Assembly: GCF_901000735.1 (NCBI RefSeq)
Contig: NC_081543.1
Location: forward strand, 29,844,771-29,908,770
DNA: 64,000 bases
Direction of reading: 5' to 3'
From: Corylus avellana
Taxonomy: Eukaryota; Streptophyta; Magnoliopsida; Fagales; Betulaceae
Shown here: positions 34,740 through 45,720 of the stretch, piece by piece
How the letters are laid out: the number at the start of each line of letters is the position of its first letter
Position numbering within the stretch: position 1 is the stretch's first letter
Position numbers and translations under genes: made by a program
Notes under the pieces: model-generated
Seen by the model: only the letters and a program-made list of their open reading frames with translations
What the model was told of the DNA's origin: nothing
Databases searched by the model: none

Positions 34740-36077
34740 ATTGCAACGCATGCCTTCTGATCATACTCCTTCACCTGAAATCTTCTAATGACCTTCCATA
34801 CAATGAAAGCTCGACTTTTCCTCCTAGTTGCGCGTATCCTCAAGAGAAAAATGCAGCCTCACGACTTGATTCACAAACCCAACTCCTTATACTCTCAGTA
34901 GTAAACCATTGAAGCAAGATTATCGTTGATCATGTCCTGAGGAAGCAAGATTATCCTTGATCATGCTTCTCAGGCTAAATATCTCTTTTTTCTTCTCAGT
35001 CTTCGTAAATGACAGAAGAGAGAGAGCATCCGATGTGGGTATTTTGAAAGTCTCACATACATGCCATGTCCTGAAATGCTTTTCAAATCTTCATTTCTAG
35101 AAAGCAACAGGACTATCTTTCTCTCTTTTCTCTTCTTGACCTTGCAAGACCCAAGGAAGAGAAATTATAGCATGTGTACTTTGGAACTTCCAGCCTGGAA
35201 ACTTACCCATATCCTACTTTGCTTGCTTATCAATTTCATCTCTAGAACGCAGCAAGCACAATATGTACTAGTCAAGAATGGATGAGAATCTTACATTTGA
35301 TGTAATCGTGTATTTCGTTTGAGTTGAAATCATAATTACGAGTTTCTATTGTTGAGTTATGATTTATCAAGTAAAGATGTAGTACTGAAAGATTTTCGCT
35401 GATATTGTAGCATCAACACAAAAGTTGGGATGAGAAAATAGAAACGGTTATGTATTTAGAATGAATCGAATTATGATGTCATTTCTGAGGTATATTCATG
35501 TAATAATGCTTTTGGAAAATATAAACTGTAGAATGTTGGTGCTATTTACTTTTACAGGCTTATGATGGTGAGAAGTTAATAATTATTAGAGCATCATATT
35601 AAAATTTCGTATGCATGATTTGGAATACTGAGATACTAAAGAGAATATAGGCAGGAATGATTTTTACACCTTTTTGATAAATTGATTAAATTAGATCGAG
35701 AAAATTATTGCAGGCTTGAAATGAGGACTATGATGTTTGGAGGTATGAACTATTGATTACATGATTTATTAATTTGATGTTTAAACCTTAACTGTAGACT
35801 ATCGATGAATAACTCGATTGTTGTTATTGAGGATGGAAAGAAACAATGGAAAAGATTTTGAGGTAAGATTTTAGTGTGAATTGATGAATGATTGCAAAAA
35901 TTGAGACTTTAGACTGTGAATAAGATTTACTCCTAAAAGAAGGAGATGGAATTTCAATATGATAAAAGAGAGTAGGCTTTGATGAAGGATTGAAAGGAAT
36001 ATTTTAAATCTAAATCGCTCAATTTGAAGATTGGACGATAATATTATAGACTTTAATTTCGAGGACGAAATTTCAAT
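34740..36077 (+). other. Remaining LARD internal sequence
   Basis: No supported coding frame. It includes short repeated phrases (AAGCAAGATTATC twice near 34912-34955) and AT-rich sequence up to the polypurine tract. The left internal part (32105-33675) is likewise non-coding with long A runs. Confidence 0.5.
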
Positions 36078-36090
36078 AAGGAGGGAAGAT
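36078..36090 (+). other. LARD polypurine tract
   Basis: AAGGAGGGAAGAT immediately before the 3' LTR. Confidence 0.8.
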
Positions 36091-38327
36091 TGTAGTGCCC
36101 CAGATTTAAAATCCTCATTTAAAGATATTAAATTGAAGATAATATTATTTTAATAATTATATTAAGTGATGAGATTTGTTCTTGAAGAATTTATGGATTA
36201 TATGAGTATTATAGGAATGAAGTTTTATTTGAAATCATACATCCTAAGGTTTATGATAGATTATAGCTTGATAATTTAGTTGGTGACTTTAAGAGATATG
36301 ATGATATAATGATACATATTATACATTTGAAGGAAAGTTAGCTTTGAGGGATAGTTGATTTGGTGTTAGCAAATGAAGAATGGTGTGAGAATGGTTAGAT
36401 GAGATTAGATATAATTTTAATAAGGAGTGGGCCCAAAGTGTTGTTAATAATGGACCGGAACCCTTCAATAATTCACACCATTTTCTTTCTTTTCCTTTAT
36501 TTATTCCTTTTTTTTTCCACACTCCCCTCTCTTTTTCCATGAGGCCCCCACCCACTTTCTTATCTTCCTTTCTTATTTTCCAGCACACCAACGACCAACC
36601 CCTCTCTTCCCCCACTTTCCACAATACTACCACTCATTACTCCTTCCTTTTTCTTCCTTCCTTCTTTTACCACACGGCTTTTGAACTTTTCTTTTAATTT
36701 TTCTTTGACTTCACCTACTCCCATTTCTTATTACTTAACGGAGAAGAAGAAACAATAAGATAGAGAGAGGAAGCTTTACGGATATAAGAAAGAGAAGGCA
36801 GAGGGTGAGATGCTGAGGTGGAGAAACAGAGATTTAAAGGATGACCAAAAGAAAAATTCGCAGAATAACAAAGATAGGTTCTTCAAAGGTAAAATTCTTC
36901 TTCCTTTAGCTATGGGTATTTGATTTTAAGTTAAGTAATAGGCCTTAGATGAGAACCTTTTTGATTTAATCATGATGATATTGGGTGGTTTCACTCTTGA
37001 GAATTTTGAATTAGTAGTGGGAGTTGATTCTCTATTTTAATGGGTTAACTTCCCTAAAGGAGTAGACTGGAGTTAATTGATTCTCGTGAATTGTTATTAA
37101 TTTAGTTGTGAATAAACAGAATGGAACAACAAGATATTTTGTCAAGATGATTAATTAGCAGTTTAAAGACTGCTCATAGCTTCAGTCTAGAGGTAAGTAA
37201 ATTCACTACCCCTTCTAAAATTACTTCATGTCATGCTATTTATTCATTCTTTAGTAAATTGTAAATGATTATTTTATTTACGTATTATGAAGTTATGTTG
37301 CATGCATGAAGGATTTCTAAAAGAATTATCTAGAAAGTTTCTATTTCTTTAAACGCTTTCTAAGTACAACAAGTTTATATTTGAAAAGGTTTCCATTTTG
37401 AGAAAAGAAAGTTGAGAAATGATGATGATTATAAGAAAGAAAAATGACGATAAACCCTCCTACATGTTGCCCTAAGATGCATCAAAAGAAGTACAAAGAA
37501 AAGTACAAGAGATGAGATAAATGTTTATGAAATGAGGGCACATGTATGGAGCAGAGTATTTTTGGCCCCAAGATAAGATAAGATGAGAGTTCGGTACCGA
37601 TACTCGGATGGAGGCGAACCCACTGAAGGAGGCTATGCCAGAAGGTGGTATTCCATCAACTAGACCGTTGAGTGCCCCAAGAAAGAGTTAATTGACGGTC
37701 GGGCATGGCTGTGGCCACAGTTCAGTGCCATGGTCACAAGGACCCGCAACCCTCGTGCACAGGGGTAATAGTGTACATGGGCCTTATTATGAGAAAATGA
37801 TACTATATTTTCAACGATGATATGCTATGATGATTTACAGAGATTATTTATAATAATGCATTATGATGATGATTTATAAAGATGATTTACAACGATGATC
37901 TATTACTAGATGTAATAGTATGTATATGTTACGGGAGATGCAACCGTACATACAGATATTATTATGGCTAGAATTATATTTATTTGTGAAAATGATTTTC
38001 AAAACTGAGAACAAGGAGTAAAACTATTTATGGTTGTGGATTTTACTTGCTGGGCCCCCTTTGGGCTCATTCAGTTTTATTTCTTGTTTTCAGGTAGAAA
38101 GGATGCTGGAATAGGAGGCCAGAATGGGGTGGGAATAATTATTAATTTTCAAAGTCTTTTCATATAAGTTATTGTAATGATATGATATTCCGCAACTAAA
38201 GTTTAATGTTTTCTAATTTCACTTGTAATAAAATCTCTTGAATAATGTTTTATACATTTTTCGTATCCTTTAAAATCAAGTACTCTGATAGACCTTATAG
38301 ATCTTTGCAAAAACTTTTGTTGTAAAA
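36091..38327 (+). repeat. LARD 3' LTR, end lost in a gap
   Basis: Starts TGTAGTGCCCC and follows the 5' LTR closely up to TGTTGTAAAA, where the N run begins. About 47 bp of the LTR and its target duplication are hidden. Confidence 0.88.
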
Positions 38328-38427
38328 NNNNNNNNNNNNNNNNNNNNNNNNNNNNNNNNNNNNNNNNNNNNNNNNNNNNNNNNNNNNNNNNNNNNNNNNN
38401 NNNNNNNNNNNNNNNNNNNNNNNNNNN
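38328..38427. other. Assembly gap of 100 N
   Basis: Exactly 100 N, the conventional size for a gap of unknown length. Confidence 0.98.
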
Positions 38428-39339
38428 ATTCATCAATGAATTTCATTGATATATATCAAGTCCTAATCACTCTTTAAATGCTTTCATACAAAATCAATTA
38501 TTAGTGGATACTCATGTAGTTAATTATGTGATGAATTCTATGACCTCTTAAACGCTAATTGCCCTGGAGAATTTTCCTTTGTTCTTTTGTTCATGAAACT
38601 ACCAAATTGCATCCATATTTGTGTTTTGTTCGAGTGATGTTTGAGTTTAGAGTATTCATTAAAAAAAAAAAAAAAGATGTTTGAGTTTAGTGAACTTGAC
38701 TCAAACATGTTTGTTCAAGGCTTGCTGATGGTCTTTGGTACAAAAGGAATCTCCTCCCTCCATACACAAAAGGTGGAGGGTGGGTTCAATCCATCATGAG
38801 TGTGTGCATGCTAGGTTGTTGCAAAATTAAGATTTGGTAACTGTGATACATGATGGACAGTTTTCTTTTTCTATTGCGTTTTTTCATATTTGAGTAGCAA
38901 CTGTTTGTCCAACTATGTGGTTATTATATTAGACATGCTTGTAGTTTTTAAGTGAGTTTTCTTGTCTAATATATGCTCTTCTTCTTCGTGCAGTTACATA
39001 TGGTATTGATGAGTCGTACAAGTTATCAGTTCTTACATCTGGGAAGCCTTCTTTGTAATCATTTTTTGGTTGCTTAGCTACATATGAAGTTTAATTTCTC
39101 AAGGAACATTGTTGTTGATGTATGCCTTCTTTGGCACTTACTTAAAAACTTGACAATTATGTAGTTTTCTCGGGCCATTTTTGAGACTTCTTCACTTGTA
39201 ATTAACTCTGTTTCAGACCTTTTAACATATTTAATTAGAAAGAGTTTTTTAGTAAGCTTTAACATATTGTTATGTTTAGATCATTTATACCAACCAATTT
39301 AAAACATTAATCGGCCAAAAAGAAAAGCATTTGATGTTG
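38428..39339. other. Right internal part of the CACTA-like element
   Basis: Mostly AT-rich, no transposase. One short exon-like piece at 38994-39058 is listed separately. Confidence 0.45.
38994..39058 (+). pseudogene. Exon-like fragment, possibly captured beta-hexosaminidase
   Basis: After a pyrimidine-rich tract and acceptor (CTTCTTCGTGCAG) comes a frame reading TYGIDESYKLSVLTSGKPS and then a stop. DESYKL followed by a short strand is reminiscent of plant beta-hexosaminidases just before the QTVYGALHGL-type region. The match rests on about ten residues, so it is tentative. If right, the element has captured a host exon. Confidence 0.28.
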
Positions 39340-39742
39340 ACGACGACGATCATTAGAAACACTGATGTGTTGGGTCATTAGCGACGACAAATGTCGTTGC
39401 TGATGTGTGCTAAATGTTGTTGCTAATATGTGCATCATCAGCGACGACATTTGTCGTCGCTGATGTGTGAGTCAACAGCGACGACATTGTCGTCGCTGAT
39501 GTGTGCATCATCAGCGACGACCTTGACTTTAACAAGCATTTTCAGCGACAAACTTTTATAGTTATTAGCGACGACAAATGTCGTCGCTGTTAATGATCAT
39601 CAGCGACGACATTGAATGTCGTCGCTGTTTACTCTTTAACGACGGATTACTTGCAACGACTGGGAGCGACGACTATAGTGACCATCAGTGACGACATGTG
39701 GGCCTTTAGCGACGACTCAGGGTCGTCGCTAAAGAGCAAATT
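39340..39742. repeat. Right subterminal array of AGCGACGAC palindromes
   Basis: About eight further palindromes of the left-array type, several joined by GATGTGTGCATCATC spacers. They end in TCGTCGCTAAAGAG next to the right terminal repeat. Confidence 0.85.
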
Positions 39743-39755
39743 TCCTGTAGTTTCT

Positions 39756-40406
39756 ATAGTAATTTTGGTGAAAATCACTAATTTTTTACACATAAAAATA
39801 TCTATTCTTTTAAAAAATAAAATAGAATTTTCTCTAATTTAAATAAATTAATAAAAAAATATTTTTATCTTTTTATTTTTTTATTTTTTGAGAAGACAAA
39901 AAAATAGTTCCAATGTAACTATCTAGATGAATCCTAATTCTAAAAAAATTGATAGGAATAGCTTCCTATCCTGTGAGATTAAGGGGGTGTTTGGCAAATG
40001 GGATGGCCTAAACACTGTAGTTGATGTAGATTGATGTGAAAAAAAGTAAGAATGTTTGGTATAAAAAAAATAAAAAAGTGGTATGAAAAAGTGAAAAATT
40101 TTGTTTTGTAGTGATTTTTTTATTTGAATAATAATAAAAAGTGAATGATTTGATATTAAAAGTGAAAAAGTTAGAATGTTTTGATGTTGATTTTTTTGGG
40201 AAATGGTGATGAACAGTATTTAGCCAATTCCCATCCCCATTACCAAACAAACCCTAAATGATTCGTTTTAGTTTGCCATAAAAGCCCTCAGCCTCTCTAT
40301 ATTCCAGCGGAAGTAAACCGTTCGTGTTCCTCAAACTGCAACTCGTCCGTCTTCCAACAGGTATCTCTCTCCTTCTCTTCTATCTCTCCTCTCTCGCCCT
40401 CTCTCT
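39756..40406. repeat. Duplicated block, right part of first copy
   Basis: Matches 53086-53459 apart from the 272-bp MITE at 39983-40254. It ends at the second N gap inside a CT-rich leader (CTCTCGCCCTCTCTCT), so the extent of the duplication is unknown. Confidence 0.85.
39983..40254. mobile_element. Tourist-like MITE with TAA target duplication
   Basis: Starts GGGGGTGTTTGGCAAATGGG and ends CCCATCCCC...ACCAAACAAACCC. TAA is repeated on both sides (39980-39982 and 40255-40257). The second duplicate reads CAGATTAAATGATTCG across the empty site at about 53310. Ends and duplication fit PIF/Harbinger. Confidence 0.88.
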
Positions 40407-40506
40407 NNNNNNNNNNNNNNNNNNNNNNNNNNNNNNNNNNNNNNNNNNNNNNNNNNNNNNNNNNNNNNNNNNNNNNNNNNNNNNNNNNNNNNNNNNNNNN
40501 NNNNNN
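40407..40506. other. Assembly gap of 100 N
   Basis: Exactly 100 N, breaking the duplicated leader sequence. Confidence 0.98.
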
Positions 40507-40910
40507 GACGTTTGACTCACCCTTAGCTAGCGACACATGTGCAATTTGAATGGTATCATGGTAATTAGAAGTCAAGTAAAGGACAAATCTAGTACATAAA
40601 AAATGACTTAAGTTCCTAATATAACCCTTCCCTGGACAGGTGTCGAATCTGGGTTTGTTTGATTAGGTGCAGATTCTGTACCTGATCCTTGAAGAAAGTT
40701 CGACGAAGCGAGAAAGAAAGAGTGGGCCATTATTGATTATTTCACACCGGCAATAGTTTGATCCTCGTTAAAGAATAATATACATACATACTTGGGTTGG
40801 GTGCATGTATATATATATATATATCTCCTTGATACATGGTTTATGAGATTTAAAACGATTCCAGGAATCTTAAGCATTATTTGATTAACCGCTGTCCATC
40901 GGCCTCCTCT
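40507..40910. other. Intergenic upstream of the AGP gene
   Basis: No gene seen. Contains a TA microsatellite (about 40808-40823). Likely includes upstream control sequence of the AGP gene. Confidence 0.45.
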
Positions 40911-40918
40911 TTTTATAT
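40911..40918 (+). promoter_or_regulatory. TATA box of the AGP gene
   Basis: TTTTATAT in a pyrimidine-rich context about 95 bp before the chosen start codon. It places the transcription start near 40940, downstream of the in-frame ATG at 40934, which is why the ATG at 41009 is preferred. Confidence 0.55.
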
Positions 40919-41008
40919 TCTCCCCTTCCACTTTTGAGCTCCTCATCACTCTCAAACTCACAACTTTGCTTCCTCATCTTTCTGAAGCTCTCTCTCACAC
41001 TTTGGAAA

Positions 41009-41458
41009 ATGAAGATGGGTTTCTATGGCTTCCAAGTTTTGATGATCTTGGGTCTCTTGGCCACCTTTTGCATAGCCCAGGCTCCAGGGCCAGCACCAAC
41101 CGCCTCACCACCCACAGCCACGCCACCCACTGCCACGCCACCCACCGCCACGCCACCCTCACCAGCTCCAACCCCATCACCACCTACATCTCCATCGCCA
41201 GCGCCGGCTCCGACCTCAAAGGCCCCGTCCCCTTCACCAACCAAAGCCCCTACCTCAGCTCCCACTCCTTCAGCGAAATCTCCTTCACCCGTGTCTCCTG
41301 CTCCCAAGAACTCTTCACCGCCGGCACCCAGTCCCGTTACCCCCTCATCCCAGCCACCGGCTGCTGATCAGACCCCCAGTGCCGCCTTCTCTCCTAGCAA
41401 AGCCGTTATTGCTGGAACCGCTCTTGTTGGAACATTCTTCGCCGTGGTGCTGGCTTAG
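41009..41458 (+). CDS. Classical arabinogalactan protein (AGP)
   Basis: Intronless, 149 residues. A signal peptide (MKMGFYGFQVLMILGLLATF, cleavage probably after CIA) is followed by a mature region starting QAPGPAPTA that is almost entirely Pro, Ala, Ser and Thr. It includes three TATPP units and AP, SP and TP dipeptides, the sites hydroxylated and decorated with arabinogalactan. The hydrophobic C-terminus (KAVIAGTALVGTFFAVVLA) is the signal for a GPI anchor, so the protein should sit at the outer plasma membrane and cell wall. The in-frame ATG at 40934 would spoil the signal peptide. Length and layout are normal for classical AGPs. The specific paralogue cannot be named. Confidence 0.92.
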   Translation: MKMGFYGFQVLMILGLLATFCIAQAPGPAPTASPPTATPPTATPPTATPPSPAPTPSPPTSPSPAPAPTSKAPSPSPTKAPTSAPTPSAKSPSPVSPAPKNSSPPAPSPVTPSSQPPAADQTPSAAFSPSKAVIAGTALVGTFFAVVLA

Positions 41459-42922
41459 ACTGGTTCTGGCTTTGTCCCACGTGGAGGCTCATCTCGGCTC
41501 TTACTAGATCTTATTTTTGATGCACGGATGAGATCTATTTGTTTCTCTTTCATGTTCATTTTTTTTTTTTCTTTTTTAATTTTCCGATATTTATTTTTGT
41601 TGCATTTGTCTCATTCCATATTGGGTTTTACTTAGGGTCGGATTTGTATGATGATGATGATGATGATTATTATTTGGAGATTCATTGCTTTCGTGTTGAC
41701 ACGTGTATCCATTTGTAGATGAGTCCGGTGTACATCAAATATTTGAATAAAACAACTTGTCATTCTTTTCTCTGATCTGTTACGCATATATTTGTTTTCT
41801 TAATTGAAGTCTCCAATTTGGTACAACATTTCTCTTCCCTCTTTATGGAATTCCTCTTCTACGCTAAGTTTTCCCACAAAAGGCAACCTTTACTGAGCAA
41901 ATACAATAAAAGGGCGGATTGCGTTGCCTTACATGATCATTATTAGTTTAGCATTACGCATGGGGAGAAAGAGATCAAATGTGTTGCACTCATGTGATAT
42001 TCCGTGAGCCCCCTCGGCTTTGGTACGTTGATGGGCCAAGGGTCTGGGCTTCCTTTCATTCCTCGGTGGCCAGATGGGTCTAAGCAGATCTCAGCCGCCA
42101 AGGCCCCTAAATTGGGTGAAAGAGACTGATCATGGGTAGAGGTCCCATAAACCCTTGGAAATAATTGGTCGCCGATGAGGCCCAAGTAGATCTTTTGGTT
42201 TTGTGCTTGACGTTGGCCCAAGAAACAAAAAGTCGCTCACCACCACCAATGCTCCACTAAATTGGGTCATGACTAAAGTTATTTGGAATTCATGTAACCT
42301 TCACAATGGTGCTCGATTGGGACAATAAGTGATTAGCTGGGGTTCAGATTCCGTGTTCGTTAAATTCTGTCCCCTCCCTCTCATATTGGGCTTTGCTTAC
42401 CCCAACACCTTTCTCTGATGGAGTTGAGAATGGTAGTTGGCCCAATCCGGTTTTAGCGATGGCATTGAGTGGAGGAAGAAGATATTATTTGCCTCCTACA
42501 TTACTGGAAGCCAATTCTTTCCATTGCTTTCTAGACGAATTAATTAATGAAGGATTAAACAGTTGATAATTACATCAGTTTGTCGTGGGAGACAACGAAG
42601 GTTTGATTCCTTTCTCTGATGGGATAGAGAATGGTACGTAGTTGTCCCAATCCGGACTCTAGGAAGAAGAATTATTTTGGGCTTTGCTTTCCATTATTAT
42701 TTGAATCGTACAATCTACAGCTAATTTTTTCCTGTATTTTCTTATTTCGCTAGCTGTAGATGAATGAACGTTTAAATAGTGGACAATCACATGACCAGTT
42801 TCGCGTGGAAGACAACCAAGATAATAAATATCATTCATTTCCTTTCCTTTTCAATGTTCATCAAACTTGCCCTTTTCTTTTGGGCCGGCTTGAAAGGAAA
42901 AAATGATTAAGAGCTTTTATAT
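41459..42922 (+). other. AGP 3' UTR and intergenic region
   Basis: Probable polyadenylation signal AATAAA at about 41746. Beyond it no gene is seen. 42400-42840 holds two diverged direct repeats of about 200 bp (CTCTGATGG...GAGAATGGTA...CCCAATCCGG, each followed by a GGGAGACAACGAAGG or GGAAGACAACCAAGA end). Confidence 0.55.
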
Positions 42923-43082
42923 GAGTAATTTTAAGTGATCTACTTATATCTCACTAAGAATAATGTGGCTATTAAAACTATCCATCGATCAAAATTTAAT
43001 TATGATCAATCACAAGTTCAGTGGTGATTTTAATAGTCACATCATTTTTAGTAGGACATAAGTAGGCCACTTAGAATTACTC
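42923..43082. mobile_element. GAGTAAT-family MITE
   Basis: The inverted ends are GAGTAATTTTAAGTG and CACTTAGAATTACTC, with inverse internal arms (GTGGCTATTAAAAC near 42963, TTTTAATAGTCAC near 43028). Flanks are TTTTATAT at the left and, past the SINE, CTTTATAT at the right, a near-match 8-bp duplication. Same family as 11356-11536. Confidence 0.7.
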
Positions 43083-43086
43083 ATTT

Positions 43087-43190
43087 GTTCTCAAGTGGTA
43101 GCTCAATCGGCTGTGAACTACGCTTAATGAAGCGGAGGTCATTAGTTCGAATCTCCCTCTCTATTTCCTTGTGTAGACATGTCAAAAAAA
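43087..43190 (+). mobile_element. tRNA-derived SINE
   Basis: About 104 bp with polymerase III promoter boxes: box A GGTAGCTCAATCGG and box B AGTTCGAATCTCC. It ends in an A run and is flanked by near-identical GAATTACTCATTT and GAATTACTCACTT (43074-43086 and 43191-43203). It inserted across the right end of the MITE. It is not a functional tRNA: no cloverleaf end and no acceptor stem were found. Confidence 0.75.
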
Positions 43191-43203
43191 GAATTACTCA
43201 CTT

Positions 43204-45595
43204 TATATATATAGCATGCATTTAAGTTATGTGAAACAAATGCAATGGGTCGACCTTCACGGCCGTACACTCTATCAACACTCAAATCTCATATTTGACA
43301 AGTTGTCTAATCCCATACTTGACTTGTTAGCTAATTCTCGTACCAAACGGATACAAATGTATATAAACATCATCAAAAATCAAAATTGTTGTGACATTTG
43401 TTGGGGGTTAAATAATTATAAAAAGAACAAATTGAAAGCCCTGTCAATTCTATCCATCAGATTGACTAAAATCTCATGGATAGAATCTTCAATCTTCAAT
43501 CACAATCCTCAGTATTAGGGAAGAGCGAATTAAGTAAGAAAAGTGTAGTGCACATAAAAGAGTTGAAGCACTAATCATACATTGCTGGTTGACATCCACA
43601 TGCTTGTATGCCGGAACCTAGTAATGTACGTACAATAATCTCTTTAATTATAATTATTATTTTTATTTTTTGAAAAACCTCTCTTTAATTATTTGAAGTG
43701 AAATGAAAGATGAATCTATTTATAGTCAAAATTATATTTTGTTTTATCTAATAGTATTTATGATACCACGTGATGAGTATGTTATCATGTCATTTAAACA
43801 TTTTAATTAATGTAACATCATTTATACCGTTAAAAAAAATATATATATTAATTATAAATAATGAGAATAACTTTTATAAGGGTGTGACATAAACTAGACT
43901 TTTTGTGCTCACTAATAAACAATAAATACATCAACATATATATTACACCAAATCCTTCATAAACGAAAATATTGGATCTTTACCCATTCTCTTCTCTTTC
44001 ACCTAGGAAGACAAAATCCCCTAATTGCATTCAAGATCGAGAAAAGAAACGGCCACCGGCCTCCCTCTGCCGGATGCTGTCTAACGCCACCAATGGTTCC
44101 CTCGCAGTTGCTCGTGTACCAGTAAGTTCTGAGTATTCATTCTTTGGAGAAAGGATATTTTCAAAATTTTATTTAGTTCATTTTATCTTTTTCTTGAGTT
44201 TTTATCATATGGGTGTTTATTTTTTTGTTGGGCCATTTGATTCCCAGGATCAGTGAATTGAAATCTTTGGATCTTTTTCTGATCTTAGATAATTTTTCAG
44301 GTATACATGATTCCAATCTTAAATTTATTTAATTTTTTAGGTACATATATATACGATAATCGCGCGTGAAGTCTCTTGATAAATCGATGAGAAGGGTAAA
44401 ATTAAACTGGGCATTCGAACTATATATATGAACCCACATGATTTTTGGCCATTTACTGCATCAAGTAAACCCACATGATTTTGTATTCATCCCAAAAAAA
44501 TACAAAAAACAAAAAGAAAAGACCTGATCTATATATACCAGATCCTTATAATTGAAAGAATTATGTGTACCACATAATTAAACCTCTTCATGACTAACGT
44601 TCCAAATTTCTCTTTCTATAACATCTGCACATGCATTGATTATATATGGCAATACAACTAGACCATAAAATGGTACAGACAAAGTTAATTATCATACGGA
44701 CAAAGTTCTTTCATTAATTATTCAAAAAAACAAATGAATCATCTGATTCGACACTCACACTTAAAGTGTAAAGTCTCTTTCTGCGAAATAAAGACACTCA
44801 CAAGTCACATGTGAAATGTGAAGAAGGCAAATAATTAAGTGTTAGGTGGTAAATCTGGCTAATATTATTAATTGATGCAGAAATGCAGCCAATTAATTAA
44901 CTCCAAGTCCAAGATAAGGATTCTCTCCGTTTTGCTTTCATTTTACGATGAGAATTAATTAATTTTTATAAATTTATTTATTATTATATATTGAATATGT
45001 TACGACTTTATTTAAAAATTTTAAATAACATTAATTAAACTATATAAACAAATTTTGACGTACAGTAAAATAATTAATACACTAGCTCCTTAATTTCTAA
45101 ATGAAATACAAAAATCATATTCACGTACGTACAGCCACCCTTATTTGGTCAATTATAATGGCTATAATTGAATCAAAGTCCTTATTTGCTTTTAGTAATA
45201 ATGAAAAAGAAAAATCAAACACGTAGAATACTAATTAATGTATCCGATATCCGTGCCAGCGCGAAACGATAAGAACCCTCGAATTATTTTTGTCTGTCTG
45301 AAGTAATCGACATGGCCTCTCGGGTTTACGCAAAGACCACTGGAATGAATCGTTGGGTGGAAGCGTACAAACAGGTGCGGTAAGCAGTGACACAACTTGT
45401 CTGTATCACGACATGCAGTTTTGGTGCTGCAGAGATCAACAGCCATGTCTCAATGCAACTTAATTATCTTCTACAAAACGACGATAATTGATGCTCACAC
45501 GTGGTCTCACGACATCCCTTTTGTTCAATACATGATTTTTTTTTTTTTTTTAATTGACAAATTAAATAAGCAGATAAAAAATATTATTTAAAACA
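43204..45595. other. Intergenic region before the MATE gene
   Basis: No supported gene over about 2.4 kb. A mixed-composition patch at 43975-44115 and another at 45240-45450 look less AT-rich than the rest and could be gene remnants, but no family is recognisable. Confidence 0.45.
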
Positions 45596-45598
45596 CCA

Positions 45599-45614
45599 CT
45601 ATATATATATATAT
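45599..45614 (+). promoter_or_regulatory. TATA-like repeat before the MATE gene
   Basis: A TATATATATATATA run about 110 bp before the start codon, in the right place for a core promoter. Being a microsatellite it is weak evidence. Confidence 0.4.
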
Positions 45615-45720
45615 CAGACGCCAAGGGATATATCCCATGAAATTCATTTGAGCTCTCTGTCCGGCTAGCTGTTTGGATTTATCCCAATTAAGAGATTCAT
45701 AAACAAGAAAGAGGAGAACG

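Larger units (their letters stand above)
29802..38327 (+). mobile_element. LARD-like LTR retroelement
   Basis: Two long LTRs (2284 bp at the left, at least 2237 bp at the right before the gap) flank an internal region of 4 kb. That region has a tRNA-Met primer site and a polypurine tract but no gag or pol on the sense strand. This is the definition of a large retrotransposon derivative. GAGGACGAAATTTCAATAAG before the 3' LTR is typical of Ty3/gypsy chromovirus-type elements. The LTRs differ at about two dozen positions by eye (about 1%), so it is young. Confidence 0.85.
29074..39752. mobile_element. CACTA-like element enlarged by a nested LARD
   Basis: The terminal repeats are CCTACAAGAAAATTGG...TCTTTAGCGAC at the left and the inverse of CTACAGGAAATTTG...TCTTTAGCGACGAC at the right. 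They are close to the CACTACAAGAAAA ends of plant CACTA (En/Spm) transposons, with the outermost bases changed. The empty site at 53086 confirms an insertion. The 3-bp target duplication is not clean (AGA left, TCT right). No transposase is visible. Without the LARD, about 2 kb remain, so this is a non-autonomous derivative. One scaffold gap lies inside. Confidence 0.7.

Noticed and set aside
38203..38436. Open frame across the N gap at 38328
   Set aside because: Artefact of the gap inside the LARD LTR.
40297..40575. Open frames running through the N gap at 40407-40506
   Set aside because: They exist only because N codons do not stop. The flanks are leader sequence and CT repeats.
41023..41307. 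Long frames antisense to and out of frame with the AGP gene
   Set aside because: A proline-rich, GC-rich coding region leaves shadow frames. The sense frame has signal peptide and GPI signal.
43087..43190. Possible tRNA gene
   Set aside because: Box A and box B are present but there is no acceptor stem pairing, and the A-rich tail with target duplication shows a SINE.
43972..44256. 94-codon frame
   Set aside because: It begins at TTG, has no family signature, and turns into AT-rich low-complexity sequence. It may hide a gene remnant but nothing supports a call.
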